A program made the position numbers and the translations under genes. From NCBI GenBank assembly GCA_018666235.1, contig JABJAB010000082.1, positions 1-64,000 of the forward strand: a DNA stretch of 64,000 nucleotides, written 5' to 3'. The notes below the pieces were generated by a model. The model had not been told where the DNA came from and ran no database searches. It was given only the letters and a program-made list of their open reading frames with translations. Shown piece by piece: positions 25,542 through 36,278 of this stretch. Source of the DNA: Ilumatobacter sp. Lineage in GTDB: Bacteria > Actinomycetota > Acidimicrobiia > Acidimicrobiales > Ilumatobacteraceae. Within the stretch, counting starts at the first letter, position 1; each line of letters opens with the position of its first letter.

Positions 25542-26440
25542 GAGATCACCTCGTCAGCAATGCCGTTGCGCAGGGTGCCGAGTTCTGGCACGGAGACTTC
25601 GACCACATCGCCTGGTTCGAGAAAGCGGGGCGGATCAAATCGGGCACCCGCGCCGGTCGGGGTGCCGGTGAAGATGATGTCGCCGGGCTCGAGCGTGCAA
25701 AAGGTAGACAGATACTCGATCTGGAACTCGATCGGATACGCCATCGTCGCCGGCGTGTCGTCTTGGCGGAGTTCGCCGTTCACGTGCGTGGTCAGGTGCA
25801 GGTTCTCGAACTCGCCGATCTCGTCGAGCGTCGTCATCCACGGACCGATCGAGCCAGACGAGTCCCAGTTCTTGCCCTGGGTGACGTTGAACTTGGCGTG
25901 GCGGACCCAGTCACGAATCGTGCCTTCGTTGCCGAGGGTGAGCCCAGCGATGTGGTGGCGGGCATCTGCACGCGCGATGCGGCGGCCGCCGGTGCCGATG
26001 ACGGCGACGATTTCACCCTCGTAGTCGAGCTGCGGGCTTTCGGGCGGGCGGATGAGCGACTGCTCGTGACCGGTGAATGAACTGGGAAACCGGACGAACA
26101 CGCTCGGCTTGGTCGGTGCGTCCTGGCCGTCCTTGTATTCGGCGTTGCGTCCGCCGTAGTTGACGCCGATGCAGAAGATCTTGCCAGGGGACGGAAGCGT
26201 GCGCTCGTACGTGACAGCGGAGAGTGCGACGTCGACCGTCGGGTCGGGGCTGGCGGTCTCGACGATCGAGCGTGCTTCGCCGATCCGTTGCTGTGCGATC
26301 AAGTCCGACAGATTGCGCACGCCGGGCATACGCGTCGACAGATCAACGATCGACGCGGTCGGCGAAGCGGTGTCATTGACGGCTCCGAAGCTCGGGCTTC
26401 CGTTGCGCATCGATGGGTGGGAGTAGCTCAGCAACTTCAT
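25538..26440 (-). CDS. Fumarylacetoacetate hydrolase family decarboxylase/isomerase (HpaG-like)
   Basis: A 300-residue fumarylacetoacetate hydrolase family protein. The metal-binding core carries GVNYGGRNAEY, LDYEGEIVAVIG, TLGNEGTIRDW and an FTGTPTGAG active-site loop. In the homoprotocatechuate route HpaG decarboxylates and isomerises 5-oxopent-3-ene-1,2,5-tricarboxylate to 2-oxohept-3-ene-dioate. Its placement beside HpaF-, HpaE- and HpaH-type genes supports that role. It diverges from the HpaF-like gene 38 bases away, and is followed by MarR with a 4-base overlap. Confidence 0.85.
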   Translation of the reverse strand: MKLLSYSHPSMRNGSPSFGAVNDTASPTASIVDLSTRMPGVRNLSDLIAQQRIGEARSIVETASPDPTVDVALSAVTYERTLPSPGKIFCIGVNYGGRNAEYKDGQDAPTKPSVFVRFPSSFTGHEQSLIRPPESPQLDYEGEIVAVIGTGGRRIARADARHHIAGLTLGNEGTIRDWVRHAKFNVTQGKNWDSSGSIGPWMTTLDEIGEFENLHLTTHVNGELRQDDTPATMAYPIEFQIEYLSTFCTLEPGDIIFTGTPTGAGARFDPPRFLEPGDVVEVSVPELGTLRNGIADEVIS

Positions 26441-26441
26441 G

Positions 26442-26470
26442 TTGCATTAATACTTAACATGTTACATAAT
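26442..26470 (+). promoter_or_regulatory. Sigma-70-like promoter of the hpa operon with embedded palindrome
   Basis: TTGCAT at 26442-26447 and CATAAT at 26465-26470 are separated by 17 bases, a canonical -35/-10 layout. The -10 ends 9 bases before the HpaF-like ATG (26479) and no ribosome-binding site precedes that ATG, so the message is probably leaderless. The spacer ends in the perfect 10-bp palindrome TAACATGTTA (26455-26464), a plausible MarR (HpaR-like) operator that would block RNA polymerase. The gap is strikingly AT-rich against its surroundings. Confidence 0.7.
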
Positions 26471-26478
26471 ACTTTGCA

Positions 26479-26881
26479 ATGCCTCATTTAATTCTTGAGC
26501 ACTCGGCCAACGTCAGCGACGTGGCTGACATCGCCGGATTGGTCGCAGTGCTGCACCAGGCGGCGCTGGCCACCGGTATTGCCCCCCTCGATGCGCTGCG
26601 CACTCGAGCCGCCCAGCGCGACATCTATGCGGTCGGCGATCAGCACCCGAAGAACGGGTTCATCGCCGTGACGGCGCGGCTGGGCGCCGGCCGCGTCGAA
26701 GCCGACAAGCAGCGCCTCATCGCAGCACTGATGGCGGCACTGAGCGACGCGCTCGGCGAGGCACAAGACACGTTGATGCTCAGCGTCGAATACCAGGAGA
26801 TCGACCCGACCTTCCGGATCAACAAGAACAATCTGCGCTCGGTCATCGCCGAGCGCAACACCGGACACGAAGGAGAAGAAC

Positions 26882-26892
<11 letters not shown>
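26479..26892 (+). CDS. hpcD: 5-carboxymethyl-2-hydroxymuconate isomerase (HpaF/HpcD-like)
   Basis: A 137-residue tautomerase-fold isomerase, similar in length to E. coli HpcD. After Met removal the N-terminal proline (Met-Pro-His-Leu-Ile-Leu-Glu) is the general base. TARLGAGR and EYQEIDPTFRINKNNL are the family regions. It converts 5-carboxymethyl-2-hydroxymuconate into 5-oxo-pent-3-ene-1,2,5-tricarboxylate, a step in homoprotocatechuate degradation. It is the first gene after the divergent promoter, and overlaps the aldehyde dehydrogenase gene by 11 bases. Confidence 0.88.
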
Positions 26893-28410
<1,518 letters not shown>

Positions 28411-28414
<4 letters not shown>

Positions 28415-29244
28415 GCCTGACCCTCTCGGTGGAACACATCGCCCTGCTCGCCGCTGAGCACGAGCAGGCGCGGATCAGTGCGGTGGCGTGCGACCCGGTG
28501 ACGCGTCGCTTCCCAGACATCACGTTGGAGGACGCCTATGCGATCCAAGCAGCCTGGATCGACTTGCAGGTTGCCAACGGGGCAACGATCAAAGGGCACA
28601 AGATCGGCCTCACGAGCCGCGCGATGCAGATGGCCATGAAGATCGACGAGCCCGACTTCGGTGCGTTGCTCGACGACATGTTCATTCCGAGTGGCGGCTC
28701 GATCGCCGCTGCCGATCACCTCGACCCCAAGATTGAAGTCGAGTTTGCCTTCGTCCTCGCTCGCGACCTCGTACCGCACGAGTTCGGTCGCGAGCTCACC
28801 GTCGACGACGTCTACGCGGCAACCAGTCATGTCGTACCGGCGCTCGAGTTGATCGATGCGCGGTCGCACCGGGTGCACCCTGACGACGGCCGCACTCGGA
28901 CCGTTCTCGACACGATCTCCGACAACGCGGCGAACTCAGGCATCGTCGTCGGCGACGAGCATGTGTCGGTGGACGAAGCGCGCAATGGCGACTTGCGATG
29001 GGCTGGCGCAATTGCCTACCGCAATGGTGCGGTGGAGGAAACGGGCCTCGGCGCAGGTGTGCTCGATGACCCGGCAATGGGCATCGTGTGGCTGGCCAAT
29101 CGCCTCCAGCACATCGGTATTCCACTGGTCGCGGGCGAGACGATTCTGGCGGGGTCCTTCACCCGGCCGATCGATTGCCGATCTGGTGACGAATTCCGGG
29201 TGGATTTTGGCTACCTGGGAACACTGGAACTGAACGTCACGTAA
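28411..29244 (+). CDS. hpaH: 2-oxo-hepta-3-ene-1,7-dioate hydratase (HpaH-like)
   Basis: A 277-residue member of the MhpD/HpaH hydratase family, which adds water to 2-oxo-hept-3-ene-1,7-dioate. KGHKIGLTSRAMQ, PSGGSI, PKIEVEFAFVLARD and the acidic metal residues in PALELIDAR match the family. It overlaps the aldehyde dehydrogenase by 4 bases. The next pathway enzyme (HpaI aldolase) is not visible in the window; succinate-semialdehyde, its product, could be handled by the GabD-like enzyme at 59.8 kb. Confidence 0.88.
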
Positions 29245-29287
29245 GTCAATACAGCGCGACCCCATGCCGTCGAGTGAGAATGGCGCG

Positions 29288-30661
29288 ATGAACGACATCG
29301 AGTTGCTGCACGAGGCCGCCCGTCTGGCGGTTGAGTACGTGGCGGGTACAGACGGTCGGCCGGCGACGCCCGACGCTGCAGCGCTGGCCGGACTCGATGC
29401 GTTCGACGAGCCGCTCCCCGACGGGCCGACGGATCCATCCGACGCACTTCGACTGCTGAGCGAAGTGGCCGACCCAGCGACGATGGTGTCGACCGGACCG
29501 AACTACTACGGCTTTGTCAACGGCGCCACGTTCCCCGTCGCTCTGGGCGCCGCATTCCTGGTCAATGCATGGGATCAGAACGCCGCGCTGCCCGTGATGT
29601 CCCCGGCAGCGGCGAAGCTGTACGACGTCGCTCGAGGCTGGTTGCTCGATGTCCTCCGGTTGCCTGGCCACGCAGACGTCGGATTCGTCACCGGCGCCAC
29701 GGTTGCCAACGCGTCGTGCATGGCGGCAGCACGCGACGAACTGCTCGAACGGGCAGGGTGGGACGCGAAGAGCGATGGTCTGTTTGGTGCTCCACCAATC
29801 ACCGTGGTGGTCGGAGAGAACACTCACAGCACGGTGCGCAAGTCGCTCGGTCTCATCGGTCTCGGAAGCGATCGAGTGGTGAAGGTGCTCACCGACGACC
29901 AGGGTCGGATCGACCACACCGAGTTGCCGACGCATCTGTCTGGGCCGGTTCTCGTCTGCGCCCAAGCAGGAGAGGTCAACACCGGGGCCTTCGATCCGTT
30001 TGACGAGATCGCCGACTGGCTCGCGGCGACCACCGACAATGGCTGGCTCCACGTCGACGGCGCGTTCGGTCTGTGGGCACTCGCCGATCCGAGTCGAACA
30101 CATCTGGTGGCCGGTCTCCATCGCGCCGATTCATGGGCGACAGACGGACACAAATGGCTCAACGTCACGTACGACTGTGGCATCGCGATCGTCGCCCGCG
30201 AAGGTGCGCTCAGGCGGACGTTCTCGTCCGTTGCCGGCTATCTGCCGCCCGAGCGTGGATTCGAGGCGATGCACCACACGCCGCAGTCGTCGCAGCGGGC
30301 GCGTCAAGTCGAGGTGTGGGCGGTGCTGCGCACCCTGGGCCGCAGCGGCGTCGCTGAACTGGTCCAGCGCGCGTCCGACGGGGCGCAGCTGATCGCCGAA
30401 CAGCTGAGGGGCGCCGACTTTGACGTACTCAACGACGTGGTGATCAACCAGGTGCTGTTGCGGTATGGCTCGGCAGCGACCACCGAAGCGCTGATTGCTG
30501 AGATTCAACGCGACGGTCGCATTTGGTGTGGGGCGACTCAGTGGCGTGGCGAGACAGCAATGCGAGTGAGCGTCTCGTCATGGAAGACCACCCTCGATGA
30601 TGCCGCGCGGGCGGCGGACGTCATTGTCGAATGCGCTCGCCGACTCACGCCACACGAGTGA
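29288..30661 (+). CDS. PLP-dependent group II decarboxylase
   Basis: A 457-residue pyridoxal-phosphate enzyme of the glutamate/aromatic amino acid decarboxylase group. The PLP lysine is in TDGHKWLNV; the HVDGAFG segment holds the aspartate that pairs with the pyridine nitrogen; VTGATVANASCMAAAR and NTHSTVRKSLG are typical. It may remove CO2 from an aromatic amino acid such as tyrosine or Dopa, which would feed the hydroxyphenylacetate-type pathway upstream; that is inference. ATG 29288 is preferred to ATG 29264 because the fold starts just after it. Confidence 0.88.
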   Translation: MNDIELLHEAARLAVEYVAGTDGRPATPDAAALAGLDAFDEPLPDGPTDPSDALRLLSEVADPATMVSTGPNYYGFVNGATFPVALGAAFLVNAWDQNAALPVMSPAAAKLYDVARGWLLDVLRLPGHADVGFVTGATVANASCMAAARDELLERAGWDAKSDGLFGAPPITVVVGENTHSTVRKSLGLIGLGSDRVVKVLTDDQGRIDHTELPTHLSGPVLVCAQAGEVNTGAFDPFDEIADWLAATTDNGWLHVDGAFGLWALADPSRTHLVAGLHRADSWATDGHKWLNVTYDCGIAIVAREGALRRTFSSVAGYLPPERGFEAMHHTPQSSQRARQVEVWAVLRTLGRSGVAELVQRASDGAQLIAEQLRGADFDVLNDVVINQVLLRYGSAATTEALIAEIQRDGRIWCGATQWRGETAMRVSVSSWKTTLDDAARAADVIVECARRLTPHE

Positions 30662-30741
30662 CGGACTCCGGCGGCGCTGCATGCGCTGGTTCGCTCTCGG
30701 GCGATGCACAGTTGGCCGGGGTCAGGGTGAGGCGCGGTGTG

Positions 30742-31665
30742 TCAGGTCGATGGCGCGGTCACATCGTCCATCGGCAGCGTGGCCAGGAGCGCGGACGCGA
30801 GGCGTGACAGTTCGGTCCGTCGGGGCCAGACAGCGCGGAGCGTGCGCTCGATGCTGAAGCCGGGCACGTTGAGTTCAGCCAGCCGTCCGTTGGTGAGGTC
30901 ATCGGCGACGGCGAGGCGACTGATCACCGTTGGCGACGAACCGTTGACGACCGCAATACGGACCGCCGAGATCGAGCCGAGATCGAGTGCCGACGGAGGC
31001 GGGTCATGGCCGTGCGCGGCAAGCAGTGCTTCGAGTGCCGCTCGGGTACCTGAACCGCGTTCGCGCAGAACCAGCGGAGTCGTAGCGAGTTCGGCCAAGT
31101 CGACCGATGCGCGGGTGGCCCACGGATGGCGGGCTGACACGACCGGGACCAACTCGTCGTGCGCAACGGCTTGCTGATCGAGGGTTGCTGGCACGTTCTG
31201 CGACTCGACGAACCCGAGGTCGACGGCACCCGACGCGAGTCGGTCCAGCACGGCTCGGCTGTTGGTCACCTCGAGCGTCACGGAGTCGGTCGGGCGGTCA
31301 GCGAGAAACGTTTCGAGCCATGGCGGAAGGAGGTACTCGGCGATCGTGTAGCTCGCTGCAATGCGCAGGAGGCCGCTCTGCTCGGCTTTCAACGAAGCGA
31401 CGCTCGCCGCGAGATCGTCGGCCCGGCGCAGGAGGTCGACAGTCCAGTCCGCGACGAGTTGTCCGTCGGGCGTGGGACGCGAGCCGGTCGGCGACCGTTC
31501 GAGTAGACGCAACCCGAGCTGGCGTTCGAGCGTGCGGATCCGGCTCGACGCGGACGGTTGTGCCACCCCGTGCGCCTCGGCCGCCCTGGAGACGCTCCCC
31601 AGGTCGACCACGGAACGAAACAGGTCAAGCGCGGCAAGGTCCGGAAAATCAAGTGGCAATGGCAC
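30742..31665 (-). CDS. LysR-family transcriptional regulator
   Basis: A 307-residue LysR-type regulator. The winged HTH is residues 1-65 (DLGSVSRAAEAHGVAQPSA plus RIRTLERQLGLRLLER), followed by a long linker helix and the two-lobed effector domain. The sequence looks like the CysB/CbbR side of the family. It is divergent from the Fe-S/NrfD-fusion gene. An inverted repeat at 31674-31691 sits 9-26 bases upstream of its start, where such regulators often bind. It therefore probably controls itself and the adjacent oxidoreductase genes. Confidence 0.92.
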   Translation of the reverse strand: MPLPLDFPDLAALDLFRSVVDLGSVSRAAEAHGVAQPSASSRIRTLERQLGLRLLERSPTGSRPTPDGQLVADWTVDLLRRADDLAASVASLKAEQSGLLRIAASYTIAEYLLPPWLETFLADRPTDSVTLEVTNSRAVLDRLASGAVDLGFVESQNVPATLDQQAVAHDELVPVVSARHPWATRASVDLAELATTPLVLRERGSGTRAALEALLAAHGHDPPPSALDLGSISAVRIAVVNGSSPTVISRLAVADDLTNGRLAELNVPGFSIERTLRAVWPRRTELSRLASALLATLPMDDVTAPST

Positions 31666-31673
31666 ATGTTCAG

Positions 31674-31691
31674 TCTATGAGCAGTCATAGA
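31674..31691. promoter_or_regulatory. LysR-type inverted repeat operator
   Basis: TCTATGA (31674-31680) and TCATAGA (31685-31691) are exact reverse complements separated by gcag, a T-N11-A type dyad typical of LysR binding sites. It lies immediately upstream of the LysR gene and between it and the divergent Fe-S gene, so it can serve both promoters. Confidence 0.7.
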
Positions 31692-31817
31692 TCAGACCTT
31701 TGACCCCACAGGCTGAGTCGGTCTATCGGCGGTTGGTGCTGACGCGGCACAATGGAGTGAGGCCGTCGCTTGACGGCACAACTCGATGATCAACTCACCA
31801 CAACGAATGGGGGAGCG

Positions 31818-33359
31818 ATGACCCGACTGGGGTTCTTGCTCGACAGTGATTCCTGTATCGGCTGCCACGCCTGCACGATTGCGTGCAAGAGCGAACACGA
31901 TGTGCCGCTCGGCGTCAACCGGACCTGGGTGAAGTACATCGAGACCGGCAAATTTCCCGACGCGAGTCGACACTTCTCGGTGATGCGGTGCAATCAGTGC
32001 GAAGACGCGCCGTGCATGACGATCTGCCCGACGAACGCACTGTTCCGTGCCGACAATGGCGTTGTCGACTTCCAAGACGACAACTGCATCGGCTGCAAGT
32101 CGTGCATGAACGCCTGCCCCTACGACGCGCTGTTCATCAACCCGGAAACGAACACCGCGCAGAAGTGCAACTTCTGCAACCACCGCGTCGAGATGAACCT
32201 CGAGCCGTCGTGTGTCGTGGTCTGCCCGACCGAGGCGATCAAGGTTGTCGACTTCGACGACCCGGACAATGCGAACACCAAGCTGATTGGCCGCCTTGAC
32301 GTCGCAGTCCGCTCACCCGAGCAGAACACCGAGCCGAAGGTCTATTACAAGGGCGCTGATCAAGCATCGCTCGACCCGACCCGCACCAAGATCAAACCCG
32401 ACGGCATGATCTGGGCCGATACCACCGCCAACCACCGGCTCACACCTGAACTCGACAGCCACGGTCACGGCGACCCCGGAATCGTCGCCCGCACGGCGTA
32501 CACCACAGCCCACAAGACCACGTGGGACAGAATGGTGTCCGGCTACCTGGTCACCAAGGCCATTGCCGGCGGCATCATGATGATGGCCGCGCTGATGATC
32601 GTGCTCGGTCATGCTGACGAGCAAGCCGCCGTCGGCGTCGTACCGCCCATCGTTGCGGGCATCATGCTCGCGCTCACCGGCGGGTTGCTCGTTGGCGATC
32701 TCAAGCAGCCGAAGCGCTTCTACTACCTGCTGACCAAGTCCAACTTCGACTCATGGCTCGTCAAGGGCGCCTACGTGCTCAGCGCGTTCGCTGCACTATC
32801 TGCCGTGTGGTTCCTCCTCGGAGCTGCCGACGCCGGCGACGCGCTCAAGATCGTCGCGATCCCGACGGCCATCCTCGGCGCCGCCACCGCCGGGTACACC
32901 GCCTTCCTGTTCGGGCAGTGCGAGGGCCGCGACCTTTGGCAGACTCCGCTGCTCCTCCCGATGCTGCTGGCCCGAGCCGTCATCGCGGGTGCCTCGGCCT
33001 ACGCAATTCTCGACGTCTTCATGGACATCCCTTCGCACCGTGCGGTCTGGTGGGCCCTCCTCGGAGGCGTCCTCGCGATTGCGTTCCTCAGCTGGGTCGA
33101 GTTGCAGAGCCACGGGAGTCGCCACGTCGAGATGGCCATCCACGACATGACCAAGGGCGCTCAAAAGGAATGGTTCCAACTCGGCATCATCCTCGGTGTG
33201 CTGCTGCCCGCCACTGCGATGATCATCGTGCTCACCAACGGTGACGCGAGCTCGACCAACACCGGCATCGCCGCGTTCGCCGGCGTGCTCGCTCTCATCG
33301 GCATGTTCCTGTCCGAAACAGCCTTCGTTCGCGCTGGCCAATCCGTCCCACTCAGCTGA
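31818..33359 (+). CDS. Fused 4Fe-4S ferredoxin subunit and NrfD/DmsC-like membrane subunit
   Basis: A 513-residue fusion. Residues 1-160 form a four-cluster ferredoxin of the DmsB/PhsB class with CIGCHACTIACK, CNQCEDAPCMTICP, CIGCKSCMNACP and CNFCNHR...CVVVCP. About residues 225-505 form a multi-helix membrane protein of the DmsC/NrfD type (GIMLALTGGLLVGDLKQPKRF...). Electrons would pass from the molybdopterin subunit to quinone. These subunits are usually two genes. Start ATG 31818 follows a strong GGGGGAG at 31809-31815; the longer frame from 31770 is unlikely. The catalytic subunit follows 47 bases downstream. Confidence 0.88.
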   Translation: MTRLGFLLDSDSCIGCHACTIACKSEHDVPLGVNRTWVKYIETGKFPDASRHFSVMRCNQCEDAPCMTICPTNALFRADNGVVDFQDDNCIGCKSCMNACPYDALFINPETNTAQKCNFCNHRVEMNLEPSCVVVCPTEAIKVVDFDDPDNANTKLIGRLDVAVRSPEQNTEPKVYYKGADQASLDPTRTKIKPDGMIWADTTANHRLTPELDSHGHGDPGIVARTAYTTAHKTTWDRMVSGYLVTKAIAGGIMMMAALMIVLGHADEQAAVGVVPPIVAGIMLALTGGLLVGDLKQPKRFYYLLTKSNFDSWLVKGAYVLSAFAALSAVWFLLGAADAGDALKIVAIPTAILGAATAGYTAFLFGQCEGRDLWQTPLLLPMLLARAVIAGASAYAILDVFMDIPSHRAVWWALLGGVLAIAFLSWVELQSHGSRHVEMAIHDMTKGAQKEWFQLGIILGVLLPATAMIIVLTNGDASSTNTGIAAFAGVLALIGMFLSETAFVRAGQSVPLS

Positions 33360-33395
33360 AAGTCACCAACGGTGTCTGGCCCCAATTGTGACTTT
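33359..33395 (+). promoter_or_regulatory. Intergenic hairpin between Fe-S/NrfD and molybdopterin genes
   Basis: AAAGTCAC (33359-33366) and GTGACTTT (33388-33395) are exact reverse complements 21 bases apart, placed directly after the stop of the membrane subunit and directly before a GGAGA ribosome-binding site (33396-33400) for ATG 33407. The position suggests mRNA processing or translational tuning between the subunits. A partial terminator is possible, but a U-run is lacking. Confidence 0.55.
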
Positions 33396-33406
33396 GGAGA
33401 ACCCAC

Positions 33407-36253
33407 ATGACTGATCTGCAGAAGTACCCGCCGCACGACAAGTGGCACGATTGGACCGAGCTTGACGCGAAGGCGTGGCCGGACAAGGTCGAACGTAACT
33501 ACACCCTCGTCCCGACGACCTGCTTCAACTGCGAAGCGGCATGTGGGCTGCTCGCGTACTTCGACAACGAGACCGGCGAGATTGCCAAGATCGAAGGCAA
33601 CCCCGAGCACCCGGCGAGCCGCGGCCGCAACTGTGCCAAGGGCCCGGCCACGATCAACCAGATCTATGACAACGAGCGGATCATGTTCCCGCTCAAGCAG
33701 ACCGGTGAACGCGGCAGCGGAGAGTGGGAGCGCATCAGCTGGGATCAGGCGCTGACTGAGATCGGTGGACGCATCCGTACTGCCTTCGAAGAAGACCGCC
33801 ACAACGAGGTGATGTACCACGTCGGCCGGCCGGGCGAAGACGGCTATGCCGACCGCGTGCTGAAGGCGTGGGGCACCGACGGACACAACAGCCACACCAA
33901 TATCTGCTCGTCGAACGCACGCATTGGATACCAGAGCTGGATGGGTCACGATCGCCCGTCGAGCGACTTCGCCAACGCCGAGGTCATCTTCCTCATCTCG
34001 TCGCATCTCGAAGCAGGCCACTACTTCAACCCGCACGCGCAGCGAATCATCGAAGCTCAGGGCAACGGCGCGACCGTCATCTGTGTCGACCCGCGGCTCA
34101 GTAACACCGGATCAAAGGCCGATCACTGGCTGCCCACGTGGCCGGGCACCGAGGCGTTCCTCTGTCTGTCGATCGCGCACCTGCTGCTCGAGAGTGGGAA
34201 CTGGCAACGCGACTTCGTGCGTCGCTGGGTGAACTGGGAGACCTTCCTCGCCGAGCTGTACCCCGACATGCCCCAGACCTTCGACTCGGTCGAAGCAGCG
34301 TTGAAGGATCACTACAGCGAGTACACGCCCGAACGGGCCGAGTACATCACCGGGGTGTCCGCCGACCAGATCCGCGAGATCGCCGCGATCATCGGCAAGC
34401 ACCCGACCAAGTTCGCCAGCCACAACTGGCGTGCCGCCGGCGCCGGCAACGAGGGCGGCTGGCAAGTCGCTCGCTGCCTCTTTTTCCTCAACGTGCTGAC
34501 CGGTTCCGTCGGCACCGAGGGCGGCACATCCGGCAACGGCTGGAACAAGTTTGCAGCGCACCAGCCCAAGGGCGCGCCACCCCTGCCGCGCTGGAACGAG
34601 CTGAGCTGGCCGCAGGAATTCCCGCTGAGCTATCACGAGATGTCGATCCTGCTCCCGCACTTCCTCAACGAAGGCCGCGGCAAGCTCGACACCTACTTCT
34701 CTCGTGTCTACAACCCGATCTGGACCAACCCCGACGGCTTCACCTGGCTCGAGGCGCTGAAGGACCCCGAAAAGGTCAACTGCCACGTCGCGCTCACGCC
34801 GACATGGTCCGAGACATCTTGGTTCGCTGACTACGTGCTCCCGATGGGCGTCGGAGCGGAGCGTCACGACGTGTCGTCGTACGAGACTCACGCCGGGCGC
34901 TGGATCGGTTTCCGCCAGTCGGTGTTCCGACGGTACGAAGAGATCAAGACCGGCAAGCCGGTCAGCCCGGACGCGCGGAGTCACGAGTTCAACCCGGGCG
35001 AAGTCTGGGAAGAGAACGAGTTCTGGATCGACCTGAGCTGGAAGATCGACCCCGATGGCTCGATGGGTATCCGCCAATGGTTCGAGTCCGACGAACGACC
35101 GGGCAACCCGATCAGCGTCGACGAGTACTACGGCTACATCTTCGCCGAAGAAGTCCCCGGCCTCGCCGAAGCTGCCGAGGCCGCTGGACAGGTTCCGCTC
35201 GAGTACATGCGTGATCGCGGCAGCTTTGCGGTGCCGACGGATCCGTACGTCCCGTACGAGAAACTGGTCAGTGCCGAGGCCGTTGCCGACTGCACGAAGG
35301 ACGAGCACGGTGTGTTCCGCAAGCCGGGCACGATCGGCACCTTTGATGGCTCCGAAGAGAGCTTCGCCATCACCGAACTCGCGAAGCTCGGCGACGGTTC
35401 ACCCGCTGTCGAAGTCGACGGCGAGATCAAGGAGGGCTTCCCGACGCCGTCGAAGAAGCTCGAGCTGTTCTCGACGACGTTGAAAGAGTGGGGCTGGCCC
35501 GAATATTCGACGCCGAAGTGGATTCCGAGCCATGTGCATTGGGAGAACCTGGACTTGGCGGGAACCGAGCGCATCTTGCTGCCGACGTTCCGCATTCCGA
35601 CACTCATTCACACTCGTTCCGCGAACTCGAAGTGGCTGAACGAGATCAGTCACCGCCACCCGCTGTGGATTCACCCCGAAGATGCCGAGAAGCTGCACAT
35701 CGAAGAGAGCGGCCTGGTCCGCATCTCCACCCGCATTGGGCACTTCGTAATTCAGGCGTGGCGGACCGAGGGCATCCGCCCCGGTGTCGTTGCGGCCTCG
35801 CACCACATGGGCCGTTGGCGCCTCGACGAGACCGAGGGTCGCAACTGGGCAGCCGGCAAAGCGACGATCGACCAGCAGGGCACGACCTGGACGCTCAAGC
35901 GGGAGGGCGCCGACAAGAAGAATATGACGAGTTACGAGTCCTCCGACCCCGACACCGGACGCATCTGGTGGCACGACACGGGTGTGCATCAGAACGCAAC
36001 GTTCTGTGTGCAGCCCGACCCGATCTCAGGAATGCAGTGCTGGCACCAGCGGGTGCACGTCACCCCGGCAGAAGCCGGCGACGAGTACGGCGACGTCGTG
36101 GTCGACACCGCGAAGTCGCGTGAGGCTTACCTCGACTGGATGACCAAGACCCGTCCAGCTGGGACGACCAACGACAGTGGCCTACGTCGTCCGCTCTGGT
36201 ACGCCCGTCCACTCAAGCCAACACTCGACGCTTACCGCCTGCCGCGGAGCTGA
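33407..36253 (+). CDS. Molybdopterin oxidoreductase catalytic subunit (SoeA/PsrA class)
   Basis: A 948-residue DMSO reductase superfamily enzyme. The N-terminal [4Fe-4S] motif is CFNCEAACG...CAKG, and the probable Mo ligand is Cys in NICSSNARIGYQ. The rest is the four-domain fold with GAGNEGGWQVAR and a C-terminal molybdopterin-binding domain. No Tat signal is present, so it acts in the cytoplasm, as in the sulfite-oxidising SoeABC complex; polysulfide or thiosulfate reductases of the same family usually carry Tat signals. Together with the fused Fe-S/NrfD partner it makes a quinone-coupled oxidoreductase. Its substrate could be sulfite or another oxyanion or sulfur compound and remains unproven. 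Confidence 0.87.
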   Translation: MTDLQKYPPHDKWHDWTELDAKAWPDKVERNYTLVPTTCFNCEAACGLLAYFDNETGEIAKIEGNPEHPASRGRNCAKGPATINQIYDNERIMFPLKQTGERGSGEWERISWDQALTEIGGRIRTAFEEDRHNEVMYHVGRPGEDGYADRVLKAWGTDGHNSHTNICSSNARIGYQSWMGHDRPSSDFANAEVIFLISSHLEAGHYFNPHAQRIIEAQGNGATVICVDPRLSNTGSKADHWLPTWPGTEAFLCLSIAHLLLESGNWQRDFVRRWVNWETFLAELYPDMPQTFDSVEAALKDHYSEYTPERAEYITGVSADQIREIAAIIGKHPTKFASHNWRAAGAGNEGGWQVARCLFFLNVLTGSVGTEGGTSGNGWNKFAAHQPKGAPPLPRWNELSWPQEFPLSYHEMSILLPHFLNEGRGKLDTYFSRVYNPIWTNPDGFTWLEALKDPEKVNCHVALTPTWSETSWFADYVLPMGVGAERHDVSSYETHAGRWIGFRQSVFRRYEEIKTGKPVSPDARSHEFNPGEVWEENEFWIDLSWKIDPDGSMGIRQWFESDERPGNPISVDEYYGYIFAEEVPGLAEAAEAAGQVPLEYMRDRGSFAVPTDPYVPYEKLVSAEAVADCTKDEHGVFRKPGTIGTFDGSEESFAITELAKLGDGSPAVEVDGEIKEGFPTPSKKLELFSTTLKEWGWPEYSTPKWIPSHVHWENLDLAGTERILLPTFRIPTLIHTRSANSKWLNEISHRHPLWIHPEDAEKLHIEESGLVRISTRIGHFVIQAWRTEGIRPGVVAASHHMGRWRLDETEGRNWAAGKATIDQQGTTWTLKREGADKKNMTSYESSDPDTGRIWWHDTGVHQNATFCVQPDPISGMQCWHQRVHVTPAEAGDEYGDVVVDTAKSREAYLDWMTKTRPAGTTNDSGLRRPLWYARPLKPTLDAYRLPRS

Positions 36254-36261
36254 GCAGCATG

Positions 36262-36278
36262 ACCGACCCCTGGTCGGT
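36262..36278 (+). terminator. Possible terminator hairpin after the molybdopterin gene
   Basis: ACCGACC (36262-36268) and GGTCGGT (36272-36278) form a perfect 7-bp stem with loop CCT just after the stop at 36253, in the gap before the convergent DUF4234 gene. There is no U tract, as often in high-GC actinobacteria. Confidence 0.45.

Noticed and set aside
34112..35308. 398-residue antisense frame within the molybdopterin gene
   Set aside because: The sense frame encodes an intact 948-residue enzyme; the antisense sequence has no recognisable domain or start signal.
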